Shown: one piece after another, positions 46,994 through 55,996 of the stretch
Layout of the letters: each line of letters starts with the position of its first letter
Numbering within the stretch: the first letter of the stretch is position 1
NCBI RefSeq assembly: GCF_900105065.1
Contig: NZ_LT629749.1
Location: 1,364,001-1,428,000 of the forward strand
Direction: 5' to 3'
DNA length: 64,000 bases
Source: Friedmanniella luteola
GTDB lineage: Bacteria > Actinomycetota > Actinomycetes > Propionibacteriales > Propionibacteriaceae
Position numbers and translations under genes: made by a program
Notes under the pieces: model-generated
The model's database searches: none
Told to the model about the DNA's origin: nothing
What the model saw: the letters and a program-made list of their open reading frames with translations, nothing else

Positions 46994-47040
46994 CCTCCGC
47001 CGGTGTCAAGGTCCTCCGCCGGTGTCAAGGTCCTCCGCCG
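46994..47040 (-). repeat. tandem 19-bp repeats between divergent sugar operons
   Basis: CCTCCGCCGGTGTCAAGGT occurs at 46994-47012 and 47013-47031, followed by a partial third unit (47032-47040). On the minus strand each unit holds TTGACA, and the proximal one has AAGACT 18 bases downstream, 10 bases before the thuA-like ATG. It may be a doubled promoter element or operator. Confidence 0.6.
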
Positions 47041-47197
47041 CTGGAGGAGGTGCGCGATGATGGCGACGGGAGCGGCCCCACGCGTCCGCCGCTCCCGGAC
47101 GACGTGACCGGGTTCTCCCGTGGGGTGAGTGCCGCGCGCCGGGGTAAGGCCGTCGGGGAGGTGGGGCGCCCCGACCTCGAGCCGACGGGGAGCCCGC

Positions 47198-47812
47198 ATG
47201 CCTGAGCCGATGAGCGACGACCTGACCGAGCACGTCCGGACGGCCGAGGCCACGGCCGCCCTGCTGCCGGCCGTCCGGGCGGTCGCCGAGCTGCTCTGCA
47301 CCCGGTTCGCCGCCGGCGGCTTCCTCTACACCCTGGGCAACGGCGGCAGCGCGGCCGACGCCCAGCACCTGACCGGGGAGATGGTGGGCCGGTTCAAGCG
47401 GGAGCGGCGGCCGCTGCCCGCGGTCACGCTCAGCACCGACCCGACGGTGCTGACCTGCATCGCCAACGACTACCGCTTCGACGACGTGTTCTCCCGCCAG
47501 CTGCGCGCCCTGGCCCGGCCCGGCGACGTCGTCGTCGCCTTCACCACCAGCGGCCGGTCGCCCGACGTCGTCGACGCGCTCCGGGTGGCGCGCGAGCGCG
47601 GGGCGGCCACCGTGCTGTTCGGGGGTGGCGACGGCGGGCCGGCGGCCGCGCACGCCGACCACCCGCTGCTGGTGCCCAGCACCGTCACCTGCCGCATCCA
47701 GGAGATGCACACCTTCCTGCTGCACGCGGTCTCCGAGGTCGTCGACCGCTGGGCCGCCGGCACCGAGGTGGTCGCGGGCGCGGCGGCGCACGGCGCGCGC
47801 GTGCCCGCGTGA
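47198..47812 (+). CDS. SIS-domain phosphoheptose isomerase-like protein (GmhA type)
   Basis: 204 aa from ATG 47198. It carries FLYTLGNGGSAADAQHLTGEMVGRFKRERRPLPAVTLSTDPTVLTCIANDYRFDDVFSRQLRALARPGDVVVAFTTSGRSPDVVDALRVARERG, the GmhA/DiaA SIS pattern, and the catalytic region CRIQEMHTFLLHAVSEVVD near 168-186. GmhA isomerises sedoheptulose-7-phosphate; close relatives act on other sugar phosphates. It is coupled by GTGA to the alpha-mannosidase gene, so the substrate is probably linked to glycan catabolism, not to LPS heptose, which actinobacteria lack. Confidence 0.85.
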   Translation: MPEPMSDDLTEHVRTAEATAALLPAVRAVAELLCTRFAAGGFLYTLGNGGSAADAQHLTGEMVGRFKRERRPLPAVTLSTDPTVLTCIANDYRFDDVFSRQLRALARPGDVVVAFTTSGRSPDVVDALRVARERGAATVLFGGGDGGPAAAHADHPLLVPSTVTCRIQEMHTFLLHAVSEVVDRWAAGTEVVAGAAAHGARVPA

Positions 47813-50425
47813 GCCCCGCCCCCCCTGGCGAACGCGCCGGGCGGCCCGCAGCCCGAGCCCGTCGGCCGGGGCGAGCGGCCGCTCGCGACCCCGGACCGGA
47901 CGCTGTACCTGGTCGGCAACGCCCACCTCGACCCGGTCTGGCTGTGGCCGTGGCAGGAGGGTTACGCCGAGGCCCGCGCCACCTTCGCCTCCGCCATCGC
48001 CCGGATGGAGGAGTACCCGGACTTCGTCTTCACCTGCGACCAGGTGGTGCTGCTCAGCTGGGTGGAGGAGTCCGACCCGGCGCTGTTCGCGGCGATCCAG
48101 GCGCGGGCGGCGGAGGGGCGCTGGGTCAACGCGGGCGGCTGGTGGGTGGAGCCCGACGGCAACCTGGGGATGGGGGAGTCCTTCGTCCGGCAGGGACTGC
48201 TCGGCCAGCGCTACCTCGTCTCGCGCTTCGGCCGGCCCGCCACGGTGGGGATGAACGTCGACCCCTTCGGGCACCACGCGATGCTGCCGCAGATCCTCCG
48301 GGGCCAGGGCCTGGACTCCTACCTGTTCCTGCGACCGGGCCCGCACGAGGGTGACCTGGAGCCCACGCTGTTCTGGTGGGAGTCGCCCGACGGCTCGCGG
48401 GTGCTGGCCTACCGCATCCCCCACGAGTACGGCAGCCCGCCGGGGCCGGTCGACGGGCAGCTGGAGAAGGCCCTGGCGTCGATGGACCGCGGGCTCGGCG
48501 ACGGGATGGTCTTCTACGGCGTCGGCAACCACGGGGGCGGCCCGACCCGGGCCAACCTCGACTCCGTCCACCGGTTCGACCGGATGGGCTCCTTCGGCCG
48601 GCTGCGGATGGCCTCGCCGCGGGAGTACCTCGACGCGGCCCTGGCCCGCCCCGGGCTCGCGGACCGGCTCGTCGTCCGCCGCGACGACCTGCAGCACCAC
48701 GCGCCCGGCTGCTACTCCGCGCACTCGGGCGTCAAGGCCTGGCAGCGCCGCGCCCAGCACGCCGTGCTCGCCGCCGAGCGGTGGGCCGCGGTGGTCGCCG
48801 TGCGCGACGGGCTGCCCTACCCGCGAGCGGACCTCGAGCGCGCCTGGCAGCAGGTGCTGTTCAACCAGTTCCACGACGTCCTGCCCGGCTCGGCCATCGA
48901 GACCGCCTACGACGACGCTCGGGACCAGCTGGGGGAGGCGACCGCGATCGCCAAGCGGCTGGTCGTCCGGGCGCACAACGTGCTGGCCCGGCAGGTGGAC
49001 GTCCCGTTCGTGGCCGGCAGCCAGCCCGTGCTGGTCTTCAACCCGCACCCCTGGGCCGTCAGCACCGACGTGGTGATGACCTACGCGGCCCAGCCGTCCG
49101 GCGTCCGGGTGGTCGACGAGGCCGACCGCGCGGTGGTGAGCCAGCCGACCGCGTCCACCTCCGTCACCGCCGACCTCACCCGCGGCGCCGTCGTCTTCCG
49201 CGCGGACGTGCCGGCGCTGGGGCACCGGCTCTACCGGCTGCTGCCCGGGTTCCCCGCGCCGGACCGGCCGGCCTGGAGCGCCGGGCCGCCGCAGCCGCTG
49301 CGGGTCGAGGCCGCCGGTCGTCCCGGCGGCCCCCTGGCGCCCGGCGGTGCCGTGCTCGAGAACGACCACGTCCGGATCGAGCTGGACCCGGCCACCGGGT
49401 GGCTCTGCTCCTACCGCGACCGCGTCACCGGCGTCGACGTGCTGGCCGGGGTCGACGGCCGCACCCACACCCAGGTCTGCGCGGACCCGACGGACACCTG
49501 GGGTCACCGGGTCGTCTCCTACGCCTGGCCGGGGGAGACCATGGAGCTGCGCCGGGTCGTCGTCCGGGAGACGGGGCCGCTGCGCGCCCGGGTCCGGGTC
49601 GAGCGCGGCTGGGGGGCCTCGACGCTGGTCGAGGAGCTGGTCCTGGACCACGACAGCCCGGTCCTGCGGGTCGACGTGACGCTGGACTGGCGGGAGCCCG
49701 CGCACCTGCTGAAGCTGCGGTTCCCGACGGTGCTCAGCGACCCGCGCGCCACCTTCGAGATCCCCTTCGGCCACCTGGAGCGCCCGGTCGACGGGGCCGA
49801 GGAGCCGGCCCAGGCCTGGGTGGACGTGACGGGGACGGTCGACGGCCGCCCCGCCGGGCTGACCCTCGTCACCACGGACAAGCACGGCTACGACGTCTCG
49901 CCGGGGGAGCAGCCGAGCATCGGCGTGACCGCCGTCCGCAGCCCGGTCTACGCCTGGCACGACCCGCAGCTGCTCGACCCCGACGGCTTCCACGCCTACC
50001 AGGACCAAGGTGTGCAGCGGTTCCGCTACGAGCTGGTGCCGCACGCCGGCGACCACCGGGTCGCCGCCCCGACCCGTCGCGCCGCCGTCCTGGCCACGGG
50101 TGTCCGGGCCATGGTCGAGTCGTCCCACCCGGGCTCCCTGCCACCCGTCGTGTCCTGGGTCGACGACGGCGGAGGTGCGGTCCTGGTCACCGCGGTCAAG
50201 GGCTCGGAGGACCCGGCCGAGCGCGGCGGCGGCGCCGACCTCGTCGTCCGCGCGGTCGAGACCACCGGCCGGCCCGCCCGCGCCCGGATCCTGCTCGGCC
50301 TGCTGGACCGGGTGCTGGAGGAGGACTTCGGCCCGCACCAGATCCGCACGTTCCGGGTCCCGGCGGACCCGGCCGCGCGCGTGCAGGAGGTGGACCTGGT
50401 CGAGTGGCCGGTGGACGGCAGCTGA
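47809..50425 (+). CDS. GH38 alpha-mannosidase, N-terminus apparently frameshifted
   Basis: Conserved sequence starts LYLVGNAHLDPVWLWPWQEGY (about 47908), but that frame has no ATG, GTG or TTG between the upstream stop (47810) and ATG 48005, which lies past the catalytic motif. GTG 47809 has the coupled GTGA start but is in another frame. Removing one C from the C7 run at 47819-47825 joins both frames and gives about 871 aa. CTG 47825 is the only other start. Further marks: the nucleophile Asp in GMNVDPFGHHAMLPQIL, NHGGGPTRANL, and NQFHDVLPGSAIETAYDDA. Without the motif the enzyme would be inactive. GH38 enzymes release alpha-mannose from glycans; no signal peptide, so imported oligosaccharides are the likely substrate. 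Confidence 0.85.
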
Positions 50426-50556
50426 GCCGGTCGACCCACCGCGCCCTGAGCCCGCCGGAGGGCGTGCCCCGTGGGCCCCCTTGACGATCGGGGTGAGACG
50501 TGGGACACACTCGGACCGCACCAGCACCCCGCCCCCACCCTCGACGAGGAGACGAC

Positions 50557-51960
50557 ATGGCCACCGAGCCCCCCGTCGGTGCCGCCACCGACGCGCCCCA
50601 GCGCACGGACCGCACCCACTACCTCTACATCGCGGTGATCGCCGCGGTCGTCCTCGGCATCGCCGTCGGCTTCGCGGCCCCCGACTTCGCCGTGCAGCTC
50701 AAGCCGATCGGCGACGGGTTCGTCGCCCTCATCCGGATGATGATCGCCCCGGTGATCTTCTGCACCATCGTGCTCGGCATCGGATCGCTGCGGAGCGCCG
50801 CCCAGGTGGGCAAGGTCGGCAGCCTCGCGCTGGCCTACTTCCTCGTGATGTCGACGGTGGCGCTGATCATCGGCCTCGTCGTCGGCAACATCATCCACCC
50901 CGGCGAGGGCCTGCGGCTCACCGACGAGCTGGCCGGCAAGGGCGCGGGACTGGCGCCCAAGGAGGCCACGACGACCGCCGAGTTCATCCTCAACATCATC
51001 CCGGACACGCTGTTCTCGGCCCTCACCACCGAGACCGTGCTGCAGACGCTGCTGGTGGCCCTGCTGGTCGGCTTCGCCATCCAGGCGATGGGGCGCGCGG
51101 GCAAGCCGATCCTCGTGGGCATCGGGCACCTGCAGCGGCTCGTCTTCCGGATCCTGTCGATGATCATGTGGGTCGCGCCGATCGGTGCCTTCGGGGCCAT
51201 GGCCGCCGTCGTCGGGGCCACCGGTCTGGACGCGCTGAAGGCGCTGGCGGTGATCATGATCGGCTTCTACACCACCTGCGCGATCTTCGTGTTCGGCGTG
51301 CTCGGCCTGCTGCTCAAGGCCTTCACGGGCATCAACATCTTCAAGCTGCTGCGCTACCTCGGCCGGGAGTTCCTGCTGATCGTCTCGACCTCCTCCTCGG
51401 AGTCGGCGCTGCCGCGGCTGATCGCCAAGATGGAGCACCTCGGGGTGGCCAAGCCCACGGTCGGGGTCGTCGTGCCCACGGGCTACTCGTTCAACCTCGA
51501 CGGCACCGCGATCTACCTGACCATGTCGTCGCTCTTCATCGCGGCCGCGCTGGGCGACCCGCTGACCATCCCGGAGCAGATCTCGCTGCTCATCTTCATG
51601 ATGATCGCCTCGAAGGGGGCGGCGGGCGTCACCGGCGCCGGCCTCGCCACCCTGGCCGGCGGCCTGGCCTCGCACCGGCCCGACCTGGTGGACGGCGTCG
51701 GCCTGATCGTCGGCATCGACCGGTTCATGTCCGAGGCCCGCGCCGTCACCAACTTCGCCGGCAACGCCGTGGCCACGGTCCTGGTGGGGTCCTGGACCCG
51801 GTCCCTGGACCGGGAGCAGCTCGACGCGGTGCTCGCCGGGCAGCGGCCCTTCGACGAGACGACGATGACCGACGACCACGGCGACGAGCCCGAGCCCGAG
51901 CCGCAGGCGGTGCCGGCCTCGGAGGTGACGACCGCCGGTGCCCGCTCCACGGCCCGCTGA
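50557..51960 (+). CDS. C4-dicarboxylate:cation symporter, DctA-like
   Basis: 467 aa from ATG 50557 with GAGGAGACGAC upstream. DAACS family: FVALIRMMIAPVIFCTIVLGIGS near 46, the serine-rich re-entrant loop STSSSESALPRLIAKME near 276, and the substrate site PTGYSFNLDGTAIYLTM near 307, with SKGAAGVTGAGLATLAGGL near 350. The tail is acidic (GDEPEPEPQ) and cytoplasmic. It imports succinate, fumarate or malate with protons or sodium. TTGACG (50481-50486) could be part of its promoter. It is a separate unit from the mannosidase, with 131 bases between. Confidence 0.93.
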   Translation: MATEPPVGAATDAPQRTDRTHYLYIAVIAAVVLGIAVGFAAPDFAVQLKPIGDGFVALIRMMIAPVIFCTIVLGIGSLRSAAQVGKVGSLALAYFLVMSTVALIIGLVVGNIIHPGEGLRLTDELAGKGAGLAPKEATTTAEFILNIIPDTLFSALTTETVLQTLLVALLVGFAIQAMGRAGKPILVGIGHLQRLVFRILSMIMWVAPIGAFGAMAAVVGATGLDALKALAVIMIGFYTTCAIFVFGVLGLLLKAFTGINIFKLLRYLGREFLLIVSTSSSESALPRLIAKMEHLGVAKPTVGVVVPTGYSFNLDGTAIYLTMSSLFIAAALGDPLTIPEQISLLIFMMIASKGAAGVTGAGLATLAGGLASHRPDLVDGVGLIVGIDRFMSEARAVTNFAGNAVATVLVGSWTRSLDREQLDAVLAGQRPFDETTMTDDHGDEPEPEPQAVPASEVTTAGARSTAR

Positions 51961-51987
51961 CCCGGCGGGCGGCGGGCAGGACTGGCC

Positions 51988-52968
51988 ATGGAGCTGCTGG
52001 TGCTCGGTGGGACGCGGTTCGTCGGCCGTGCCGTGGTGGCCGACGCGCTGGCGCGGGGCTGGTCCGTCACCGCGCTCCACCGGGGCGTCACGCCCGGCCT
52101 GCCCGACGCGGTCCGCGCGCTGCACGCCGACCGCACGGACGAGGCGGCGCTGGCCGCGGCGCTCGGGGACCGACGGTTCGACGCCGTGGTGGACACCTGG
52201 GCCGGCGCCCCGGTCGTGGCCACGACGGCTGCACGGCTGCTGCAGGGCCGTGCCGAACGCTTCGGCTACGTCTCCAGCAGCTCCGTCTACGTCTGGGGCG
52301 AGCACGTGGACGAGGACTCCCCCCTCGTCGAGGCCGACCCGAGCTCCGCGGGGACGGACTACGCGGCCGACAAGCGCGGTGCCGAGCTGGGCGTCCTGGA
52401 CACCTTCCCCGACGCCCTGCTGGCCCGGGCGGGCCTCATCCTCGGCCCCTTCGAGGACATCGGCCGGCTGCCCTGGTGGCTGACCCGGATCGCCGCCGGC
52501 GGCCGGGTCGTCGCGCCGGGGCGTCCGGAGCGCCCGCTGCAGCACGTCGACGTCCGCGACCTGGCGCACTGGCTGCTCGACGGGCTCGCGTCGGGGCGGG
52601 CGGGACCGTTCGACACCATCAGCCGCTCCGGGCACGCCACCACGGCCAGCCTCCTGGAGGCCTGCGTGGCGGTGACCGGCGCGGACGCCGAGCTGGTCTG
52701 GGTCGGGGAGGAGCAGCTCGCGGCCGCCGGGGTCGAGCCGTGGACGCAGCTGCCGTGCTGGGTCCCCGAGACGGGGGAGTACGCCGGCTTCCTGGAGTCC
52801 GACACCGCGCGGGCGGCCGCGGCCGGGCTCGTCTGCCGCCCGGTGCGGGACACCGTCGCCGACACCTGGGCCTGGCTGCAGGAGCGCGGCCCGACGGCGC
52901 AGCGGCCGGACCGCCCGGTGCACGGCCTGCCCGCCGAGCTCGAGCAGCAGCTGCTCGCCGCTCCCTGA
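51988..52968 (+). CDS. NAD-dependent epimerase/dehydratase-like reductase
   Basis: 326 aa, ATG start. Extended SDR fold: MELLVLGGTRFVGRAVVADALARGWSVTALHRG with the glycine-rich dinucleotide site G-G-T-x-F-x-G, then FGYVSSSSVYVWG and the catalytic Tyr-x3-Lys in GTDYAADKRGAE (about 131). C-terminal QHVDVRDLAHWLLDGL and GPFDTISRSGHATTASLLEACV are shared with actinobacterial reductases of this subgroup. The substrate is unknown. The stop lies inside the first unit of a short repeat cluster. Confidence 0.85.
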   Translation: MELLVLGGTRFVGRAVVADALARGWSVTALHRGVTPGLPDAVRALHADRTDEAALAAALGDRRFDAVVDTWAGAPVVATTAARLLQGRAERFGYVSSSSVYVWGEHVDEDSPLVEADPSSAGTDYAADKRGAELGVLDTFPDALLARAGLILGPFEDIGRLPWWLTRIAAGGRVVAPGRPERPLQHVDVRDLAHWLLDGLASGRAGPFDTISRSGHATTASLLEACVAVTGADAELVWVGEEQLAAAGVEPWTQLPCWVPETGEYAGFLESDTARAAAAGLVCRPVRDTVADTWAWLQERGPTAQRPDRPVHGLPAELEQQLLAAP

Positions 52969-53033
52969 GCCGCCCACGCTCCCTGAGCCCGTCGAAGGGC
53001 GCCCCGCTCCCTGAGCCCGTCGACGTGCCTCAG
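52959..53033 (+). repeat. cluster of three short dispersed repeats
   Basis: CGCTCCCTGAGCC occurs three times: at the epimerase stop (52959-52973), at 52977-53000 with the fuller form CCCTGAGCCCGTCGAAGGG, and at 53005-53026 as CCCTGAGCCCGTCGACGTG. The last overlaps the end of the thioesterase gene. Same family as 34073-34097. Confidence 0.6.
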
Positions 53034-53440
53034 CCGAGCTCTCGCTCGATCCGGCTCCGCAGGTCCGCCGGGACGGGTACCGGCCGCAGCGTCGAGGGGT
53101 CGACGAAGACGTGGGTGAAGCTGCCCGTGGCGGCGGGCTCGGGGTCGCCCTCGACGAACAGGCCGAGCTCCCAGGTGATGCTCGTGGTGCCCACCCGGCC
53201 GGCCCGCAGGCCCACCTCGAGGGTGTCGGGGTAGGAGACGGGGCGCAGGTAGCGGCAGGAGGACGCGGCGCAGACCGCCATGTGCGTCCCGCCCCGCGGG
53301 TCGAGCCCGGCCTCCTGGATCAACCAGCGGTTGATGGTGGTGTCCATGGCCTCGTAGTGGACGACGTTGTTGACGTGGCCGTACTGGTCGTTGTCGTTCC
53401 AGCGGGTGCCGAAGGTGTGGCGGTAGCGGTAGTCCGGCAT
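53030..53440 (-). CDS. acyl-CoA thioesterase (4HBT hot-dog fold)
   Basis: 136 aa from ATG 53440. RYRHTFGTRWNDNDQYGHVNNVVHYEAMDTTINRWLIQEAG has the 4HBT active-site pattern RWxDxDxxGHVNN. Later YLRPVSYPDTLEVGLRAGRVGTTSITWELGLF and FTHVFVDPSTLRPVPVPADLR match the family. It hydrolyses acyl-CoA thioesters. It is divergent from the acyl-CoA dehydrogenase gene and the 175-base gap holds a tandem operator near that gene, so the two are probably co-regulated in fatty-acid metabolism. Confidence 0.92.
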   Translation of the reverse strand: MPDYRYRHTFGTRWNDNDQYGHVNNVVHYEAMDTTINRWLIQEAGLDPRGGTHMAVCAASSCRYLRPVSYPDTLEVGLRAGRVGTTSITWELGLFVEGDPEPAATGSFTHVFVDPSTLRPVPVPADLRSRIERELG

Positions 53441-53557
53441 CGGTGGTCCTCGGGGTGGGGTCCTGGGGGGACGGGTGCGGGCCGCGCCCGCGGGCGGCGG
53501 TCGGCCCGGATCAGGCGTCGGCCGGGTGATGGCCTGCCGATCACCGCGAGCGCGGCC

Positions 53558-53591
53558 TATACTACTGGTGAGTAACCTACTGGTGAGTAAC
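53558..53591 (+). promoter_or_regulatory. acyl-CoA dehydrogenase promoter with tandem 15-bp operator
   Basis: TATACT (53558-53563) is a good -10 hexamer. Immediately overlapping are two perfect copies of CTACTGGTGAGTAAC (53562-53576, 53577-53591). On the other strand each reads GTTACTCACCAGTAG, a partly palindromic TTACT...AGTA site like those of TetR-type fatty-acid repressors. Start codon is 24 bases further. Confidence 0.7.
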
Positions 53592-53614
53592 TTAGGACCT
53601 GCGAGGGGAACGCC

Positions 53615-54844
53615 GTGACGCTGACCGAGATCACCCACCCGACCGCGGAGCCGGCGGCGACCGGTGGGTCGACGCCCCGGTTGGCCGCGGACTTCTTCGG
53701 CTTCCAGGGTCGGCTCAGCCCGGCCGAGCAGGAGGCGGCGCTCCGCGTCCGCACGTTCCTCGAGGCCGAGGTCCGGCCCGTCGCGGACGGGTTCTGGTCC
53801 CGGGCGGAGTTCCCGCGGCACCTGATCCCCTCGCTGGCCCGGCTGGGCCTGCTCGGGGCCTTCGTGCCCGAGGTCCGGCACTTCGAGAACAGCGCCGTCT
53901 ACCGCGGCTGGATCGCCCTGGAGCTCGCCCGGGTCGACGCCGGCGTCGCCACGTTCGTCGGCGTGCAGAGCGGGTTGGCCATGGGTGCGGTGCACGTGGG
54001 CGGGTCCCCGGAGCAGCAGGCGGCGTGGCTGCCCCGGATGGCGTCCGGTGAGGTGGTCGGCGCGTTCGGGCTGACCGAGCCGCTGTCGGGCTCGGACTCC
54101 GCTCGTGGCCTCCGGACCACCGCGCGGCGCGAGGGTGACCACTGGGTGCTGCGCGGGGAGAAGCGCTGGATCGGCAACGCGACCTTCGCCGACGTCGTCG
54201 TCGTCTTCGCCAAGGACGTCGCCGACGGCCAGGTCAAGGGCTTCCTGGTCGCCACCGACAGCCCGGGCTTCACCGCCAGCAAGATCGAGGACAAGATCAG
54301 CCTCCGCTCCGTGCAGAACGCCGACCTCGTGCTGGCCGACGTGGTCGTGGCCGAGGACCGGCGGCTGCCGGGCATCCGCTCGTTCCGGGACGTGGCGACG
54401 GTGCTGCGGCTGACCCGCTGCGACGTGGCGTGGCAGGCCATCGGCATCGCCATGGGAGCCTACGAGGCCGCGCTGGCCTACGCCCTGCAGCGGGAGCAGT
54501 TCGGCAAGCCCATCGCCGCTCACCAACTGGTCCAGGACCTGCTGTCGCGCTGCGTCGGCAACATCACCGCCAGCATCGCCCTGTGCCTGCAGGCGTCCAC
54601 GCTGCAGGACGAGGGCGTCCAGCGTGACGAGCACTCGGCGCTGGCCAAGTCCTTCGCGACCAGCCGGATGCGCGAGACGGTGGCCTGGGCCCGGGAGATC
54701 CTCGGCGGCAACGGCATCGTCCTCGAGCACGGCGTCGCCCGCTTCTTCGCCGACGCCGAGGCGATCTACTCCTACGAGGGCACCCGGGACATGAACTCCC
54801 TCATCGTCGGCCGGGCCATCACCGGTCACCAGGCCTTCGTCTGA
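53615..54844 (+). CDS. acyl-CoA dehydrogenase (glutaryl-CoA dehydrogenase-like)
   Basis: 409 aa, GTG start with GCGAGGGGAACGCC upstream. The flavin fold reads FVGVQSGLAMGAVHVGGSPEQQAAWLPRMASGEVVGAFGLTEPLSGSDSARGLRTTARREGDHWVLRGEKRWIGNATFADVVVVFAKD (about 110-205). The catalytic base region is at IYSYEGTRDMNSLIVGRAITGHQAFV (about 382-407), with Glu in YEGT as in glutaryl-CoA type enzymes. It oxidises acyl-CoA with FAD in beta-oxidation or amino-acid breakdown. No electron-transfer flavoprotein gene is adjacent. Tandem repeats overlap its promoter. Confidence 0.93.
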   Translation: MTLTEITHPTAEPAATGGSTPRLAADFFGFQGRLSPAEQEAALRVRTFLEAEVRPVADGFWSRAEFPRHLIPSLARLGLLGAFVPEVRHFENSAVYRGWIALELARVDAGVATFVGVQSGLAMGAVHVGGSPEQQAAWLPRMASGEVVGAFGLTEPLSGSDSARGLRTTARREGDHWVLRGEKRWIGNATFADVVVVFAKDVADGQVKGFLVATDSPGFTASKIEDKISLRSVQNADLVLADVVVAEDRRLPGIRSFRDVATVLRLTRCDVAWQAIGIAMGAYEAALAYALQREQFGKPIAAHQLVQDLLSRCVGNITASIALCLQASTLQDEGVQRDEHSALAKSFATSRMRETVAWAREILGGNGIVLEHGVARFFADAEAIYSYEGTRDMNSLIVGRAITGHQAFV

Positions 54845-54854
54845 CGGTCGCGGG

Positions 54855-55964
54855 TCAGCAGGTGACGACCTGGCGCAGCACCACGCCCAGCGCCAGGGCG
54901 TCCAGGGCCTCGTTCAGCCCGCCGAGCTCGAGCCGGTGCGAGACCAGCTGCTCGACCGGGAGCCGGCCCTGGCGCCACAGGTCCACGTAGCGCGGCACGT
55001 CGCGGGCGGGCACCGACGAGCCGAGGTAGCTGCCGACAATCGTGCGCGCCTCCGCGGTGAGCAGCAGCGGCGAGACCTCGGAGCGCGCCCCCGGGTGCGG
55101 CAGCCCCACCGTCACCGTGGTCCCGCCGGGGGCCGTCGCGGCCACGGCGGTCTCGAACGCTCGGGGGTGGCCGGCCGCCTCGACCACCGTCGGGGCCGTC
55201 ACCCCGCCCTCCAGCACCTCCGCCGGCGTCAGCGTCCGGACGGCCCCCAGCTCGGCGGCCGTGCCGAGCTTGCCGCGGACCGTGTCGACCGCCACGACCG
55301 GGTGCCCGAGCGCCTGCGCCACCAGCAGGGCCGCCATCCCGACCCCGCCGAGGCCGACGACCATGACCGGGCTGCCCGGCTGCGGCCGGGCGGCGTTCAG
55401 GACGGCGCCGCCGCCGGTCAGCACCGCACAGCCGAGCAGGGCGGCGACCTCGGCCGGCACGTCGGGCGGGACGGGGACCACCGAGCGGCGGTCGACGACC
55501 ACCTGCTCGGCGAAGGCCGACACCCCGAGGTGGTGGGCGAGGGGGACGCCGTCCCGGCTCAGCCGGCGGCCGCCGCCGAGCAGGTCGCCGGCCGTGTTGG
55601 CGGCCGAGCCCGGACCGCAGGGGAGCCGGCCGTCCGTGCCGCAGGAGGTGCAGCGGCCGCAGCGGGGCAGGAACGTCATCACCACCCGGTCGCCGACGGC
55701 GACGTCGACGACCCCCTCGCCCAGCTCCTCGATCAGCCCCGCGGCCTCGTGGCCCAGCACCATCGGGGTGGGCCGGGGCCGGCCGCCGTCGACGACGGAC
55801 AGATCGGAGTGGCAGAGCCCGGCCGCCTCCACCCGCACCCGCAGCTCACCCGGTCCCGGCCGGTCCAGGTCCACGGTGCTCAGCGTGAGCGGACGGGACG
55901 CCGCGAACGGGGCCGGCCGCCCGACCTCCTCCAGGACCGCTGCGGTGATGCGCATGCCGGCCAT
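54855..55964 (-). CDS. zinc-type alcohol dehydrogenase (class III-like MDR)
   Basis: 369 aa from ATG 55964. MDR fold with catalytic Cys in EAAGLCHSDLSVVDG (about 51), GHEAAG (about 72-77), structural zinc cysteines FLPRCGRCTSCGTDGRLPCG (about 102-120) and the NAD site VMVVGLGGVGMAALLVAQALGHPVVAVD (about 200-227). It oxidises alcohols, possibly with mycothiol or long-chain substrates. Divergent from a hydrolase gene with only 32 bases between starts, and converging on the acyl-CoA dehydrogenase. Confidence 0.92.
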   Translation of the reverse strand: MAGMRITAAVLEEVGRPAPFAASRPLTLSTVDLDRPGPGELRVRVEAAGLCHSDLSVVDGGRPRPTPMVLGHEAAGLIEELGEGVVDVAVGDRVVMTFLPRCGRCTSCGTDGRLPCGPGSAANTAGDLLGGGRRLSRDGVPLAHHLGVSAFAEQVVVDRRSVVPVPPDVPAEVAALLGCAVLTGGGAVLNAARPQPGSPVMVVGLGGVGMAALLVAQALGHPVVAVDTVRGKLGTAAELGAVRTLTPAEVLEGGVTAPTVVEAAGHPRAFETAVAATAPGGTTVTVGLPHPGARSEVSPLLLTAEARTIVGSYLGSSVPARDVPRYVDLWRQGRLPVEQLVSHRLELGGLNEALDALALGVVLRQVVTC

Positions 55965-55996
55965 TGTGGTCCGGCCCGTCCCGGTACGGTGACGGC

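Noticed and set aside
46994-47040. CRISPR-like array
   Set aside because: Units are adjacent with no spacers and no cas gene is present. The same holds for the tandem repeats at 53562 and 52959.
50010-53234. 1074-codon rightward frame
   Set aside because: Covers the dctA and epimerase-like genes in another frame; translation is Arg/Gly/Ala-rich without motifs.
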